NCBI GenBank assembly: GCA_033239125.1
Contig: BSWB01000006.1
Span: 118,280,242-118,344,241 of the forward strand
Source of the DNA: Fagopyrum homotropicum
Taxonomy: Eukaryota; Streptophyta; Magnoliopsida; Caryophyllales; Polygonaceae
Direction: 5' to 3'
Length of the DNA: 64,000 nucleotides
Of this stretch, positions 1 through 11,610 are shown piece after piece. Under the pieces are notes generated by a model. That model was given only the letters and a program-made list of their open reading frames with translations, searched no databases and was not told the DNA's origin. Every line of letters starts with the position of its first letter. Within the stretch, counting starts at the first letter, position 1. Position numbers and translations under genes: made by a program.

Positions 1-535
1 ATGTAACTAGCAGTGGCGTTATATTCTGCAGGTAAACCGGACAGTAATTGAAGAACTAACCGGTTGTCAGAGATTGGGGAGTCAACACCCTTGAGTTGAT
101 CAGACAAGGCTTTCATGTGTTGACAGTAGGCGGATACTGAAGCAAAAGACGCCAATTTGCAATTGGAAAATTCATGTTCCAAATAGACGGCGCAGGTGTG
201 CTTATTATCCTGAAAGATATCCTGAATACGACCCAAGCTTTAAGGGCGGTGTCTTCAGGATCAAGAATTTGAAGAAGAATGTCTTTGGAGACCGTACTGT
301 AAATCCATTGCAGAACGGTGGCATCAACTTGCATCCAAAGAGCATCATCAATGTCGGCTGGGCGAGGAATTTTGGCGTCAATATGATCCAAGACATTATG
401 TGCCTTTGCGGTGACACGAAAAAGAGTGACCCATGACGCATATGGTGTATCATGATCAAGAACAAGAGCGATGTTGTTCTTGATATTGGAGATTCCAAGT
501 GCGGAATGAAACGTGTGTTTCTTGTCGGTCGACAT
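1..535 (-). pseudogene. Copia gag polyprotein N-terminus, frameshifted
   Basis: The frame opens with an ATG at 535 and matches the Copia gag (UBN2/Retrotran_gag type) layout: an N-terminal segment, then the region with the typical WMQVDATVLQWIY motif. The intact frame lasts about 100 residues, to around position 235, where a one-base deletion moves the rest of gag into another minus frame. In that frame gag-like sequence continues to position 1. The first stretch is well conserved, so the break is probably recent. The function would be capsid formation, but this copy cannot make a full Gag. Confidence 0.75.
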
Positions 536-597
536 TGGATAGTGAAAGGCGGCGGAAACGTGAAAAAGAGGTGAAGAGAGATTTATGGATCTGAACC

Positions 598-608
598 CTC
601 TGATACCA
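598..608 (-). other. Primer binding site, initiator tRNA-Met type
   Basis: The minus strand reads TGGTATCAGAG immediately after the LTR end, complementary to the 3' end of initiator tRNA-Met, the usual primer of plant Copia elements. Confidence 0.85.
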
Positions 609-740
609 TGTGAGAATTAGAGAGATTGAATAAATTCCCCTTAGGGTTTCCGTCAGCAGACGGCTTGTATAAATAATAAATAGAGTTTACATAATTACAA
701 AAGGCAACCCTATATTTACATATAATTACATATTCTATCA
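609..740 (-). repeat. 132-bp Copia LTR (5' LTR of the minus-strand element)
   Basis: The LTR starts with TGTGAGAAT and ends with ATTCTATCA in plus orientation, giving imperfect inverted termini with TG...CA ends. It lies directly against a tRNA-Met primer site. A CTTGTATAAATAATAAAT stretch near 665-682 is AT-rich, but I cannot assign a minus-strand promoter with confidence. Confidence 0.8.
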
Positions 741-2732
741 GACCTGACGCTCAGGAGAAGTTTTTTGAGGATTGATGCGGAATGATATCTGAAAGGGCTA
801 CTGCCGCTACAGCATGTGACAATGGTGGTTTCGATGTTGCGGCCATGGGATATAATGTAGCGGGTGATCGGCATCTTCGATTATACCTAGAATTCAATCT
901 ACGAATATGTGTGTTTGATGGAGAATTGGGATACGGTGTGTAAACTCATTTATAGGCCTTCAAAAGAAATCGAAAAGTCGATTGGGGTTGGAATTCGAAA
1001 GATTGCATGGGGACAGTAAACTGCAAGACTCGATTGAAGGTGAAAGGTCATAATTGCTGAACTTCAGCGTCAGCGATTTAATGCAAGTTTCAACCTCAAT
1101 CACTCGAGAAGGTGAAAGGAGTCAAATTATACTGTTTTTAGCCCATTCAGCCATCAAATCAGGGTTATCAATCGATTGATTTAGAATTATTTGGTTATTA
1201 TTTTTTTTTAAAAAAATACGCTTATTGTTGTTGTATCTTGTTTAAAATATTTCAACGAACTTTCCTCATCTCTAAATATTTGTTTTGTTAATTGTTTTCA
1301 TTTTTTTTATTTCGGTGTTTTATTGCTATGATTTTGATATTAGACTGATAAATTTTTTGATGAATAAATAACTTGTAACTAAAAAAATAACGAAATTAAA
1401 ATAACACAACTCGTTTGAAAATGATATTATAATTCGAAAAACCAAAAAAATTGCGTAATTCGCGCTAATAACAAAAGTTCGTTGAACCCCTTTGTCGTTT
1501 TTGGGTTGTTCTCCACGATGGGGTCACCTTTTTGTTGGCACTTGTGACAAAAACATGTAAAGTGATCGATGTCGTGGGCCATCAGTTTTCCTCCGTTCCT
1601 TTGAAGTCGAGCTAGCCGCGAGCCAATAAGATTTTGGCACATTAAAGCCGCCCACTCGTTCGACCCGCCCCCGGTGCCCCTACAAGCGGATCTATTGATT
1701 ATCAATTTTGGGACGGACGCCGTCATTATTTTATTCAAATAAATATTATGTCTGTTCTAAATAGTCTTATGAATTTCGTTTCCTAAATTCGGTTTCCGTT
1801 TATACAGATGACTTGCACCGAGGATTGTCCATTACCACTTATTCTTGCATATTGGAACATTGTACATGACGAAAATGTGGATAAAATGGATGCATAGTAT
1901 GCAACTCGAATTAAGATGTTATGGGACCTTCGTGGTGAACATGGTTGATCCGTACCTTAGTTATAGTTCAATGAATTTATTCCGAGTCAATATGTTTATT
2001 ACAACAATACGTTGAAGTATACAACTCATTTAATTATTTTTTATGGGTTACATTTATTACTAATTAACTTTAACATCGTAAAACTCATAAACTCGAGAAT
2101 TGAAACTCATAAAATCCAAAACTCGTCCGAAGCTCGTCCTTAAACCGCATAAAACTAATAAATAAAATGTAATATAAAAATAAATAAATTGAAACCTTAT
2201 AGCACCGTAGGTGCGTTGATACCAAAATAAAAAATAAAATAAAGCTTTAATCGCACCCATTGTGCGATAATATTATAATAAACCGAACAAAATATTAAAA
2301 TAAGTAATCATAGTTTGGGTGCGATAACCTTATAATGGGTGGTCCATAATCCTTTAAAATTGATATTAACACCCATAAAAAGTAAAGTCTTTTAGTTTTA
2401 ACTCCTAACTCCAGAATTTATTTCTAAATTTTAACCATCATATTAAATTTATCTTTTAAATTTAACGAATTTAAATTCCGAGTTTTAACTTTTTTTTAAA
2501 TAAACTTCCACTAGAAGGTCAAATATCCAAAAAGAAAAAAAAAAAAAAAGTACCAATAACAAAAGTAAATGGTGATTTTATCATATACAAATCCATTTTA
2601 TTATGTTAAATGTGAATAATACTCCATTCTTATAAGATCTTTGTTGGTTGAGCCTCGCCAAAATCAGCAATTATACAAAGAGTTTCATTTATTCTCCAAT
2701 AAGATAACAAATCCAGATTATGTGCTCTACCT
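741..2732. other. Intergenic, no supported gene
   Basis: This AT-rich sequence lies between the Copia LTR and the hAT element. A minus-strand ORF at 1427-1738 has a weak CxxCQxKGD-like segment recalling a retroviral integrase zinc-binding region, but it is too degraded to call. No RNA gene or repeat array is evident. Confidence 0.5.
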
Positions 2733-2740
2733 GTTTCATC
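2733..2740. repeat. hAT target-site duplication, left copy
   Basis: GTTTCATC directly precedes the left terminal inverted repeat and recurs after the right one. Confidence 0.9.
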
Positions 2741-5700
2741 TAGAGGTGGGTCCGGTTCAAATCGAACCGGCAGTTTGTGAACCGGCATAAACCGCCGGTT
2801 TGGTTGAACCGGGGGTTTACGGTTTAGGTTTAGGTTTGACTCTCGGTCAAACCTAAATCGGGTTTTTTTTTATTTTTTTAAAAAAATTTTTAAGCCTAAA
2901 CCGGCGGTTAACCGCCGGTTTGGCAAAAAAAAGAGCCGTTGGCATTGCCAACGGCTCTTTGGCCCACAACGGCTATAAGCCGGTGGGGCCCACTTCTCAA
3001 CGGCTCTTAGAGCCGTTGGGATATTTTTTTTTTTAGTTTGTTAATATTAGTTTAATTAAAAAAAAATCCTACCCACAATTCCTATAAATACCATACAATT
3101 CTTCCATTTACCTCACACCAACATTCTCATCTATCTACTACTACTCTCAATCTCCATCTCGTATTCTCGATCTTTCAATCAAGTGAAATGGCAAACCCGG
3201 ATCACCCAAGCGACTACGACTTCACTCCGAGTCCCGCTTTCTTTCCTAGCACACAAGAAAGCGAGACTCAAATGCCGGATTCAGAAATGCCACAAGTTCC
3301 ACAAGGTCAAGGTGAAGGGCCATTCCGACAAGCTCCTCCACCTAAAATGCTCACCTCCGACATATTCACGAAACATTACAAGAAGGGTCCGGTGGTGGAT
3401 GATCATTGTCAAGTTACGTGCAATTATTGTCCGAAGGTGTACAAGTGGAAGGCGAAGGACGGATACGGGACTTTGCAAACCCACATGCAAAAGAATCATC
3501 CGGAGAAGCTCGAAATATCACGGGGACAAACACAATTGTCCCACGGGTTTGCATCCTCTTCTGCTCAATCTTCTTTATTTAATTATAATCATGTTGATGA
3601 ATCTTTAGGATTAGCCAACTTAATTGCATCCGAAGCTTTTCCATTTTCTTATGCGGAATCTATTAATGTAAGAGATTATAACACTACTTTTCTTCAACCG
3701 GCTTATAAACCAACTTCTCGTAAACAAGTTTCGAAATTAATTTCTCAATCTTATGAACAAAAGAAACAAAATAATCTTACTATTTTAAAATTTTTTCGCA
3801 TCAAGTATCGATTTGTAGTGATATTTGGAGTACTTTATCACAAAAACATTTTTACTTGGGCATGACTTTACATTTTATCGATAATGATATGTACTTGCAT
3901 AAATTTGTTATTGCATTTCGCCATTTTAATGAAAGACATACTTCCGTTAATATTGCTAATTTAATAAGAACAGTTTTACAAGAATTTAATTTACAAAATC
4001 GAATTTTTTCATACTCATTTGATAATGCTTCATCTAACACCCGCGCCATAAACAATTTGGTGGGGAATGCGGGTCAACTTATAAAAACAGCTTTTACTCA
4101 CCAAAGATGTTCATGTCATATATTAAATGTATGTGTCCAAGATGGCCTAAAAGTTTTACATGAAATGTTAGAGCCTATAACGACGTAATTGAACATATTT
4201 GGCAATCAACCGACTTAAGAAGGAAATGGAGATCAACTTGTATAGAAAAAAATGTTCCTCCGATTGCTTTTTCAAAAGATATTGGAACTCGTTGGAACTC
4301 AACCTATAAACTACTTAGTCAAGCTCTTCGTTATAAAGATGTGTTACAAAAAAATTTTCTCACAATTTATTTCTTGGTCTATTTTAGATGATGAAACTAT
4401 TTGACAAACTTGTGTTGATATTTGTAGTGTTTTAAAAGTATTTAGTGATTCTACTAATATGTTGAGTTATGTTTACATTCCAACCTCTTGTAGTTTTTTA
4501 GAAATAGCCGTAAATGTTGCCGAAGCTTTCCAAACCGGTTTAGGTTTAGAATCACTTAAATATGCGGCAACCGAAATGAAAACAAAATGGCTAAAATATT
4601 ATGATGACATTCCCCTAGTTTATCTTATTGCCTCCGTTTTTGATCCTAGACTAAAAATTGATGGTGTTACGGAATTTTTAAATGCTTATTATGAATGTTT
4701 CGGTTTATCTTCTATTAAGAACGTTAATTCTATTACTAGTAATATTCGTGTTAAAATTGGTAAATTACTTCCTTTATTTGAAATAAGTGCTAGTGCTTCT
4801 TCCCAATCAACTCCCCCACCCTCTTCTTCTTCTTCTTCTTCTTCTTCTTCTTTCTAAAGCTAAACAAATTTTAGCTAAAAGAACGAAAACACCTAGACAT
4901 TCATCCACAATTGCGGAATTTGAAGATTATCTAACAACTCCTTTTAGTTTTGATGGTGAAATTAATAGTTTTCAAGTTTTAGAATATTGGAAGAAGATGG
5001 CCCAAAGTATCCAACATTGGCCAAGAATGTGCAACAAGTTATGGTTGTCCCTGCATCAACGGTGGCCGTGGAGCAAGCTTTTAGTCAAGGAGGAAACATG
5101 CTAAGCTACAAGAGGAGTCAATTGAAGCCGGATAAATTGGAGGCTCAAGTATGTGTTCAAGATTGGATAAGGGCGGAGAAGAGGCAACAACGGAATGCAC
5201 CCGCTTATGACTCAAAATCGGATTCCACTCCGATGATCCGGCCACTACTTCCGGGTCCGAGGCACAAAGGTAAGGGGGTAACAAAAAAAACTCGGAAGTC
5301 CGAAAAAAGGTAAGCAAAGGTAAGAGAACTACGTAGACTTTGATTCCTCTTAAAACCCAAGAGGATACATAGGCAACCGGGAAACCGGTTCAAGTCCTCT
5401 CCTTTTTTTTTTTTTTTTCAATTACTTCTATTCAAAATAAAATTGTAATGTAATAAAAAAAAAATGGAATGTATAAAAAAAAATGAGTATTCTCTTTCAT
5501 GTATTTTAGTTAGTAATTTTATTTTAGTTGCTTTCTTTTATCGTAGTTAGTACTTTTATTTACTTAGTAATTATTTTATTCAAAAGCTAATGTAATAAAA
5601 AAAATTTAGATGTATAAATAAATGAGTTTACTTTGTTGCAATTATTTTACTTGGTCTTTTTTATTTTACTTGCTCTCTTTTATTTACTTAGTAATTCTAT

Positions 5701-6094
5701 TAAAATGCTATTGTAATAAAAAAAATTCAATGTATAAATTATAAAAAGATAGTTACGTAAAATTCCAATCTACAAAACTTTACTAAAAACTAAAAATGTA
5801 CAAAGATTAACAAATGCATAATTTTGTTATTAATTTAATAATGTAAAGTTCCAAATTCCAATCTACAAAAATTTACTAATGTAATATAAATTTTAAATGT
5901 ACAATTTTTTTTTTAATTTACTTATTTAGTAATTTATTTACTTACAAAAAATTACTAATGTATATTTTATTTTTTTAATAACTAAAATAACTATTAACTT
6001 ATTTATTATTATTATTATTTTATTTTTTTAAAATTCATGTGCCAAACCTAAACCGGCGGTTCGCAAACTGGTTTAGGTTTGCGACCCACCACTA
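2741..6094 (+). mobile_element. hAT-superfamily DNA transposon, full length, inactive
   Basis: The ends are TAGAGGTGGGTC (2741-2752) and GACCCACCACTA (6083-6094), an inverted repeat with one mismatch. The element is flanked by a perfect 8-bp target duplication GTTTCATC (2733-2740 and 6095-6102), the hallmark of hAT insertion. Inside is a transposase relic with an N-terminal BED zinc finger and a C-terminal hATC dimerisation region. Subterminal DNA carries repeated AACCGCCGGTT-type palindromes at both ends (2785-2920 and 6050-6075). It is 3,354 bp, a normal size for an autonomous hAT, but the transposase has several breaks. Confidence 0.95.
3188..5313 (+). pseudogene. hAT transposase (BED zinc finger, hATC domain), broken
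   Basis: The ATG at 3188 opens a 225-codon frame with a BED-type zinc finger: CNYC followed by HMQKNH around residues 79-105. The homology then jumps frame near 3855 into 3856-4188, where the RNase H-like core begins with the FSYSFDNAS segment. It is interrupted again near 4186, by a stop around 4402, and after a (TCT)n run at 4821-4853. The C-terminal hATC dimerisation segment (ASTVAVEQAFSQGGN and following) is readable at 4987-5313. At least four frame changes or stops rule out activity. The function would be cut-and-paste transposition. Confidence 0.9.
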
Positions 6095-6398
6095 GTTTCA
6101 TCCAACTTGATGTTCTCTTTGTCTAAGCCAGCAATACAGGAAAATTAAGTAACAGAGATAGACAATGACATAATACTTAGAACGACTATGACTCCGTTTG
6201 ATAACGGCAGAAATTAAGGAGGTTAAGATTTTGAGAATTAAACCCACCACTAGTTTCATCCAACTTGATGTTCTCTTTATCTAAGCCAGCAATACAGGAA
6301 AATTAAGTAACAGAGATAGACAATGACATAATACTTAGAACGACTATGACTCCGTTTGATAACGGCAGAAATTAAGGAGGTTAAGATTTTGAGAATTA
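6084..6398. repeat. 158-bp tandem duplication that includes the hAT right end
   Basis: 6084-6240 and 6242-6398 are two copies offset by 158 bp, with essentially one visible base difference (g/a in the tctaagccagc segment). The unit starts inside the hAT right terminal repeat, so the duplication happened after the transposon inserted. Confidence 0.9.
6095..6102. repeat. hAT target-site duplication, right copy
   Basis: GTTTCATC directly follows the right terminal inverted repeat. A third copy at 6253-6260 comes from the later tandem duplication. Confidence 0.9.
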
Positions 6399-7883
6399 AA
6401 AGGAAAAAATAATTTCATAATCTCGTTTGACAAGAGAATTAAGGAGATTAAAAAAGTTAGATTATGGATATTAAGGGAATTAGATAATGAGAATATTGTA
6501 ATCCTCTAAAACTAGTTTTACATTATAAGAAGTATGAAGATTAACGAGGGTCCTCTTTTTTTTTTTCCATCTTTTCCATCTATGCAAAAATATGACACGT
6601 ACTTTTTTGTAATTTTATGCACGATCATATTAATTTTATACAAAAATATAGCACGTACTTTTTTGTAATTTTATCCACAATCATATTAATTTTACCAAAC
6701 ACTCATTTGACTTATATTTATATTGGTCCTCTTAAAAAATTTCATCCCTTCATTCTTTATCTAAATAATTCACTACATCCTCATCCTCATCTACATAATC
6801 TTCCGTTACTAAACTGGCCCTATGACAATGATTTTGGATTTGCCACACCCTTTCCCTGTAAAAAGCAAATAATCAAACTCATGTTAAGAAAGTTCAGTTT
6901 AATACTACAAAATTGTTACACAGAAACACATACTGTAATTTTATCAGGGTTCATTGTCATTCTTATAGTCCTGAAATGTCCATCACTATTGGTAAATGTC
7001 CTTCGCTCTTGAGCAAAGCCTAGAAGAAAGGTTTACTTTGAAGGACAGCTGAAAAACTAACATCATTAATGGCGGTAATCCCTGAAAGAAAAATACTTGA
7101 ACCACAAACATGTACAGAAACACTACATTATGGTATAATGTCACGAGCTACTCATAACAAAAGACGACTGCGTACACCTCTCTTTGGCTTTATATCGTGC
7201 TGTATATGCAAGTATGTCAAAAAAAATGCAAACAACAGTTGGTAAAATCAGGGATGATAAGATAAAGGATCATACCTGAGATTAATGCTGAAGCTTGTTT
7301 CTCCAACAAGCATATTTCATACGAGTTTTACAGCTGATCATCTGTATCCCCTGCAAATGCTCCACAAATTTCACAGAACTCTAGCAGTGGTAATTTTCTT
7401 AGCAGTGGTAATTTTCTTAGCTCTAGCAGTGGTAATATTCTTAGCTTCAGCACAGGAATTTCTCCTACTGTTAAGACCGCCGGTGCAAAAATATGTTTAC
7501 AAAAACAGTAAGAAATTATATCTCAGATATATAGTCTTGTAAAAACACAAATATTCCGCTGAACTTGTACCGGAACCAATCATCAATTCATTAGAACAAG
7601 AAGCTGACAGTAACTAATCTGAAGTTATTAGGATAACTCAAGTAAGTAAACCATTGATTCATAGAAGGGCAATAATGTGTTTACAAAAACAGTAAGAAAT
7701 TATACCTCAAGGCAAAATCCTCTAAAGTTCATAACAAGTAAAAAGATGATCCTGAAAACTCAAGGGATTGCCATGTAAACCAATGAATGACTATTCGTTC
7801 AAAGGCAACAATCTGGCTACAAAATTGCAGCAGAAGCAGAAACCTAAAGGCCGATACAAGTGTAAGGGTTCACAAGAAAGAAG
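6399..7883. other. Intergenic 3' flank of the TMEM161-like gene
   Basis: Apart from the 57-bp tandem repeat and a short AGCAGTGGTAATTTTCTTAG repeat (7384-7446, about three units), no gene is supported. Part of it is probably the 3' untranslated region of the minus-strand gene starting at 9308. Confidence 0.5.
6581..6694. repeat. Tandem repeat, about 57 bp x 2
   Basis: 6581-6638 and 6639-6694 both read (A)CAAAAATAT, then GCACGTACTTTTTTGTAA-like sequence, then CATATTAATTTTA, with a few differences. Confidence 0.8.
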
Positions 7884-9308
7884 TCATGAAATATACATAA
7901 TTCCACGGCGATATAAAACAAGGCTTAAAGAAGTAAAAATGGTCCAGGTAAATGTAACCCACCAAGCCATGAACAATGCAACTTCCTTAACAAAGGCCGA
8001 GCAAGGCAATACACCACATAACATCTCAAAATGGTCTACTGAACCGAATTCAAGCTGGGAAAGACCTAGGAAGAGAATCACCAATGCCCCGGGAGCAAAA
8101 AACTGAAGGAGAGCAAGGCACAAATAATGGTTATGGAGAAAGACCTTGGCCCTGCTATACTCCAATTCCGGTACCTTGCTAGCATGCAACCTCTGGTACC
8201 AAGACAACACCGCCTCGTTCAAATACATCTGCATATTTGGCCTCAAAGCTAGCATTTGAAAGACGCCGGCAATCAACATACACAAGAGCCTGAACTTGGC
8301 GAAATCACCTTCGGCCATCCCCAAATTCCCAGCCAATTTCTCACCATAACCAACTATTCGTTTCGGTCTACCATCTTCGCCTATGTTCTTGTTGATTAGG
8401 ATCTCGGCAAACGGGTTGATCCAAAGGAAAGAACTGAATGTCATTGTCAAGTAACTGAGATAAAGAATCCCTTGGGCAAACCATCCACATGAGATTATAG
8501 ATAAATTTGATCTAGTTTGATCAGTTCCAAGCCAAAATGCCCTAGCACTCTTTCTCCCTACCATATACATGAATCCAGCAATGCTACCACATAACAAGGC
8601 AACACAAATCCTCCCAAACAGATCCAGGTTTCGGAGCTCAAATCCGAAAACTGAAGGGTAAATCCCTAAACAAATCACAATCCCCGTGAAAAAACCCAAA
8701 GAGCCAGCAATCATAGCCACCTGCCTCTCAGATCGTTTGAAAGCGGAGCGATCGAGCGAGATCCGAACAAGGGAAAGCAAGACCCGGAAAAGTCCCAAAC
8801 CCGCGAGAAACCCCGGAACAAGAGACCCACTTTGCAAAACCCCATACCCGTTTACAGCATCCAAGTACTTGTGAAGACAAAAGCAAGCGAAACCCACAAC
8901 AAAGCAATTGAAAGAGCTCTTATAACTATCAAAGTAAATCCGGGAGCCCAAATGGGCATCGCCTAACCTTAATCTAAAGATCTGAGCTTTACCCTCGTCG
9001 AATTCAAACTTGTCCTTGGTCGTCTTGCGCCTGCTCTTGAGCTCGGAGGATGTTTTGGATGAGAGAGATTGGAAGCCATTGAGGGCACCCTGGTTGGGGA
9101 GATCGGAAGGTCTTTTAATGGCGATTTTGCCAGATTGAGATTTGTTGGCGGAGGGATTAGGATTGACATCGTCTGGATGGATGTAGGTGTTGAGGCCGCG
9201 GAGGAAGAGAGTTGGGAGGCTGAGGAAGTGGAGGAGGAGAGATAATGTGAAGGAGAGACAAAGATGGAAGATCAGAGGCTTGTATGGGAGGAAGACAGAG
9301 TAAAACAT
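7884..9308 (-). CDS. Multi-pass membrane protein, TMEM161-like
   Basis: This is a single-exon frame of 474 codons; the ATG at 9308 follows a plausible AT-rich leader. The N-terminus has a hydrophobic segment (about residues 10-35). A basic/acidic linker containing KRRK-like and KFEFDEGKAQIFRLRL segments follows (about 60-115). After that come several hydrophobic segments (about 130-150, 160-180, 195-220, 230-245, 285-300, 340-355, 400-420, 440-465). Length and layout resemble the TMEM161A/B family (about 480 residues), whose plant members are poorly characterised. The family name is from memory of its pattern, not a search. No targeting motif or catalytic residue is evident. The coding frame is intact and uses normal codons, so the gene call is firmer than the family call. 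Confidence 0.8.
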   Translation of the reverse strand: MFYSVFLPYKPLIFHLCLSFTLSLLLHFLSLPTLFLRGLNTYIHPDDVNPNPSANKSQSGKIAIKRPSDLPNQGALNGFQSLSSKTSSELKSRRKTTKDKFEFDEGKAQIFRLRLGDAHLGSRIYFDSYKSSFNCFVVGFACFCLHKYLDAVNGYGVLQSGSLVPGFLAGLGLFRVLLSLVRISLDRSAFKRSERQVAMIAGSLGFFTGIVICLGIYPSVFGFELRNLDLFGRICVALLCGSIAGFMYMVGRKSARAFWLGTDQTRSNLSIISCGWFAQGILYLSYLTMTFSSFLWINPFAEILINKNIGEDGRPKRIVGYGEKLAGNLGMAEGDFAKFRLLCMLIAGVFQMLALRPNMQMYLNEAVLSWYQRLHASKVPELEYSRAKVFLHNHYLCLALLQFFAPGALVILFLGLSQLEFGSVDHFEMLCGVLPCSAFVKEVALFMAWWVTFTWTIFTSLSLVLYRRGIMYIS

Positions 9309-9451
9309 CGTTATTCTGGGTGAAGAACAACAAGAAGATTTGATCTGTGTTAATGTGTCCCTGTTGTGTTGTAACCTAAACTAGAAGTAGGACGCTTTCC
9401 TTCTTTTTTTTATTGGCTTATACTCTAACTTCAGTTCGTGTTATATTCCGG

Positions 9452-9477
9452 AATATATATATATATATATATATATT
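9452..9477. repeat. (AT)n microsatellite
   Basis: Thirteen AT units lie upstream of the TMEM161-like gene. Confidence 0.9.
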
Positions 9478-10087
9478 ATGGAATAGTTCTACAAGTATAA
9501 GTTATGAAACGAAGACTAATATTATCATCGGCCATGAATTTTTTCTTTGAGGTTGAATAATGAAAATGGAGTTAAGGAAGAAGAAGATAAGGATGGTGAA
9601 AGTGAAAGTAAAATAGATGAAGATTAAAGGAGATTTAAGGATTCGGATTTAAAACTATTCTCAATAGACTAATTTAACCCTATGATTTTTACTTCTATCA
9701 CAATGTATTACATAATTAACCATTTTTTGAACTATTGATATGACTTACCTGACTAATGGACTAATAATGACTATTGTCAGATTGCTACTATAACTTACAC
9801 GACATTTCTATCAGACCATTGACTATGACTTACATGATTGTACTTAACGGACAATAACAGACAGACTGCACGTGACGCACTACTAACACAAATGACTATT
9901 TACTTTTTATTTGCTTATGTTTATTTGTGTCTAACATATTACTAACATGTGACTAACACATGACTAACATATTACTAATACATGACTAACACGTACTAAC
10001 AATTTTATAATTTTGTCATCTTTTATATAACTAACAAATATATACTTGCTTTATATATTTGATTTATATTCATGTTCTTGTGTAGTA
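9478..10087. other. Intergenic; degenerate short repeats
   Basis: 9920-10000 contains several variants of GACTAACATATTACTAA and similar words, a decayed minisatellite-like tract. No gene is seen. Confidence 0.5.
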
Positions 10088-10870
10088 ATGACAAACATGC
10101 TAAAAGGGAATTTGACGTCCTTGGCCTTTCATGCCAAAAAATACTTAGAGTGGAAGGTTGATGCCTTGACTCATCTTAAGGCAAATGGCCTCGAGCAAAC
10201 TATCGAAGATGAAAATAACACCATTCCACAAGAGAAGGCGAATGCAATTGTATTCCTTCACCATCACATTCACGAAAGCCTCAAAATTGAGTACTTGTTT
10301 GTGGAAGATCCAAGGGAGTTCTGAAAGAATGCTATGAGCATCAAAATGAAGTCTTACCCCCGCAAGTACTACACGAGTGGAACAACTTGAGGGTCCATGA
10401 CTTTAAGTCCATTAGTGAGTATAATAGCGTTGTGCACAAGATCACATCCCAGTTGAGACTATGTGGCCGTGAGATCTCCCGGTATGAGATGTTGGAGAGA
10501 ACTTTATCCATTATGCATGCATCATATATATTGTTACAACAACAATACAAAGAGAGGGGCTTTAAGAGGTACTCTAACCTGCTAAAAGTTTTGCTGGTGG
10601 TGGAAAAGAATAATGAGCTTCTAATAAAGAACCATAACATGAGACCGACTAATTCAAGCCAACGCCACAAACAAGCCGTCAAAGGATGGAATTGCTAGAG
10701 AGAGTTGGAAACATTATAATGGTCGTGGCCGTGGACGTGGCCGAGGGCGTGGTGGTAGTGGTCGTAGTCGTGGTGGCTATGGTGGACATGGTAGACAAGA
10801 TGGTCATGCTCATCATCAAAACCACAATGAGGGATGTTATAACAGTCAGCGTACCCATGGCCAAATGGGG
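10088..10870 (+). pseudogene. Copia gag fragment with RG-rich tail
   Basis: Reading from the ATG at 10088, the frame matches Copia gag (YLEWKVDALTHL, then KIEYLFVEDP). It is lost at a stop near 10322 and resumes in other frames at about 10330-10698 (DFKSISEYNSVVHKITSQL, YILLQQQYKERGF). A basic tail rich in RG dipeptides follows in a third frame (about 10700-10860), the usual nucleic-acid-binding region before the zinc knuckle. The zinc knuckle itself is missing because a Gypsy LTR segment begins at 10931. The frames do not connect, so this is a relic. No flanking LTRs were found. Confidence 0.8.
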
Positions 10871-10930
10871 TAATGATAAGCAGAAGGTCCGAACGGATCA
10901 TAAAAGATCCTATAACAATGATGAAAATTG

Positions 10931-11610
10931 TAACACCCTAAACCCATATAACTCAGGATGCTACGGGCTATGACCTAACAATGGGTTATGACCTTAGCCT
11001 GACAACAAGTTCACCGAATCTTGCAACAAGACACAAATAAATATAAAAACCAACACTGATAAAACTGAAAGATCATATACGGAAATACATACAAAACCCA
11101 CAGTCGAGTATCAAAACAGTATCAATATATATACATACATCCAAAAATCCATCACCCTCCTATATGTACGGAAACCCTTGGCTGATCACTCCACCAAATC
11201 ACTCTGCAGTCCTTCTATCCTACAAGGCATCTACAACATGGCATAAACCATTAACTAACAATTCATATATAAGATAATGCATAAGTACATACACACACCA
11301 GAGTTACAATATACATCAAGCATGCTATCACACATTTCCCGTTTTATTATCGTTATAACGTTATATATTCATAATCCTTTTTAAAGGTGTGACACGAGAA
11401 GTATACCATTTTCACCTTTGTATCCCTCTCCGTCTAGAGTGGTTAAGAGCACTGTTATCGCTAGAGATGGAGTGCACAAACCCAAGGCAAGAGTGCCAAG
11501 AACTTGTTCGCCCAAAACATGCACACAAAAGTTTTACAATTTATAACCCGATAATATCTCCTAAACTACCTAATGAAACTCATAGTGTATGGGTCATGAA
11601 GTAGAAAGGG
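10931..11610 (-). mobile_element. Gypsy LTR fragment (minus orientation)
   Basis: It begins TGTAACACCCTAAACC, as does the start of the LTR at 23969, and carries the same internal box (reverse complement of GTTAGnTAAnGGTT...TGTTGTAGAT, here 11225-11265) found in the LTRs at 23969-27118 and 56440-58299. No primer site lies on its left; the left flank is the Copia gag relic. It is therefore a solo or partial LTR. The right limit is approximate. Confidence 0.65.

Larger units (their letters stand above)
1..740 (-). mobile_element. 5' end of a Copia (Ty1-type) LTR retrotransposon, continuing beyond the left edge
   Basis: The minus strand reads LTR (740-609), primer binding site (608-598), then a gag reading frame starting at 535 and running off the window. 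The very short LTR and the roughly 70-bp leader fit the Ale/Retrofit type of Copia elements. The 3' half is outside the window, so the target duplication cannot be checked. The gag frame is broken, so this copy is not autonomous. Confidence 0.85.

Noticed and set aside
1427..1738. 103-codon minus-strand ORF with a CxxCQxKGD-like segment
   Set aside because: It is suggestive of an integrase zinc-binding region, but lacks the paired histidines and any neighbouring pol sequence.
10679..10901. Thr- or His-rich ORFs on the minus strand
   Set aside because: They are the antisense of the RG-rich tail of Copia gag.
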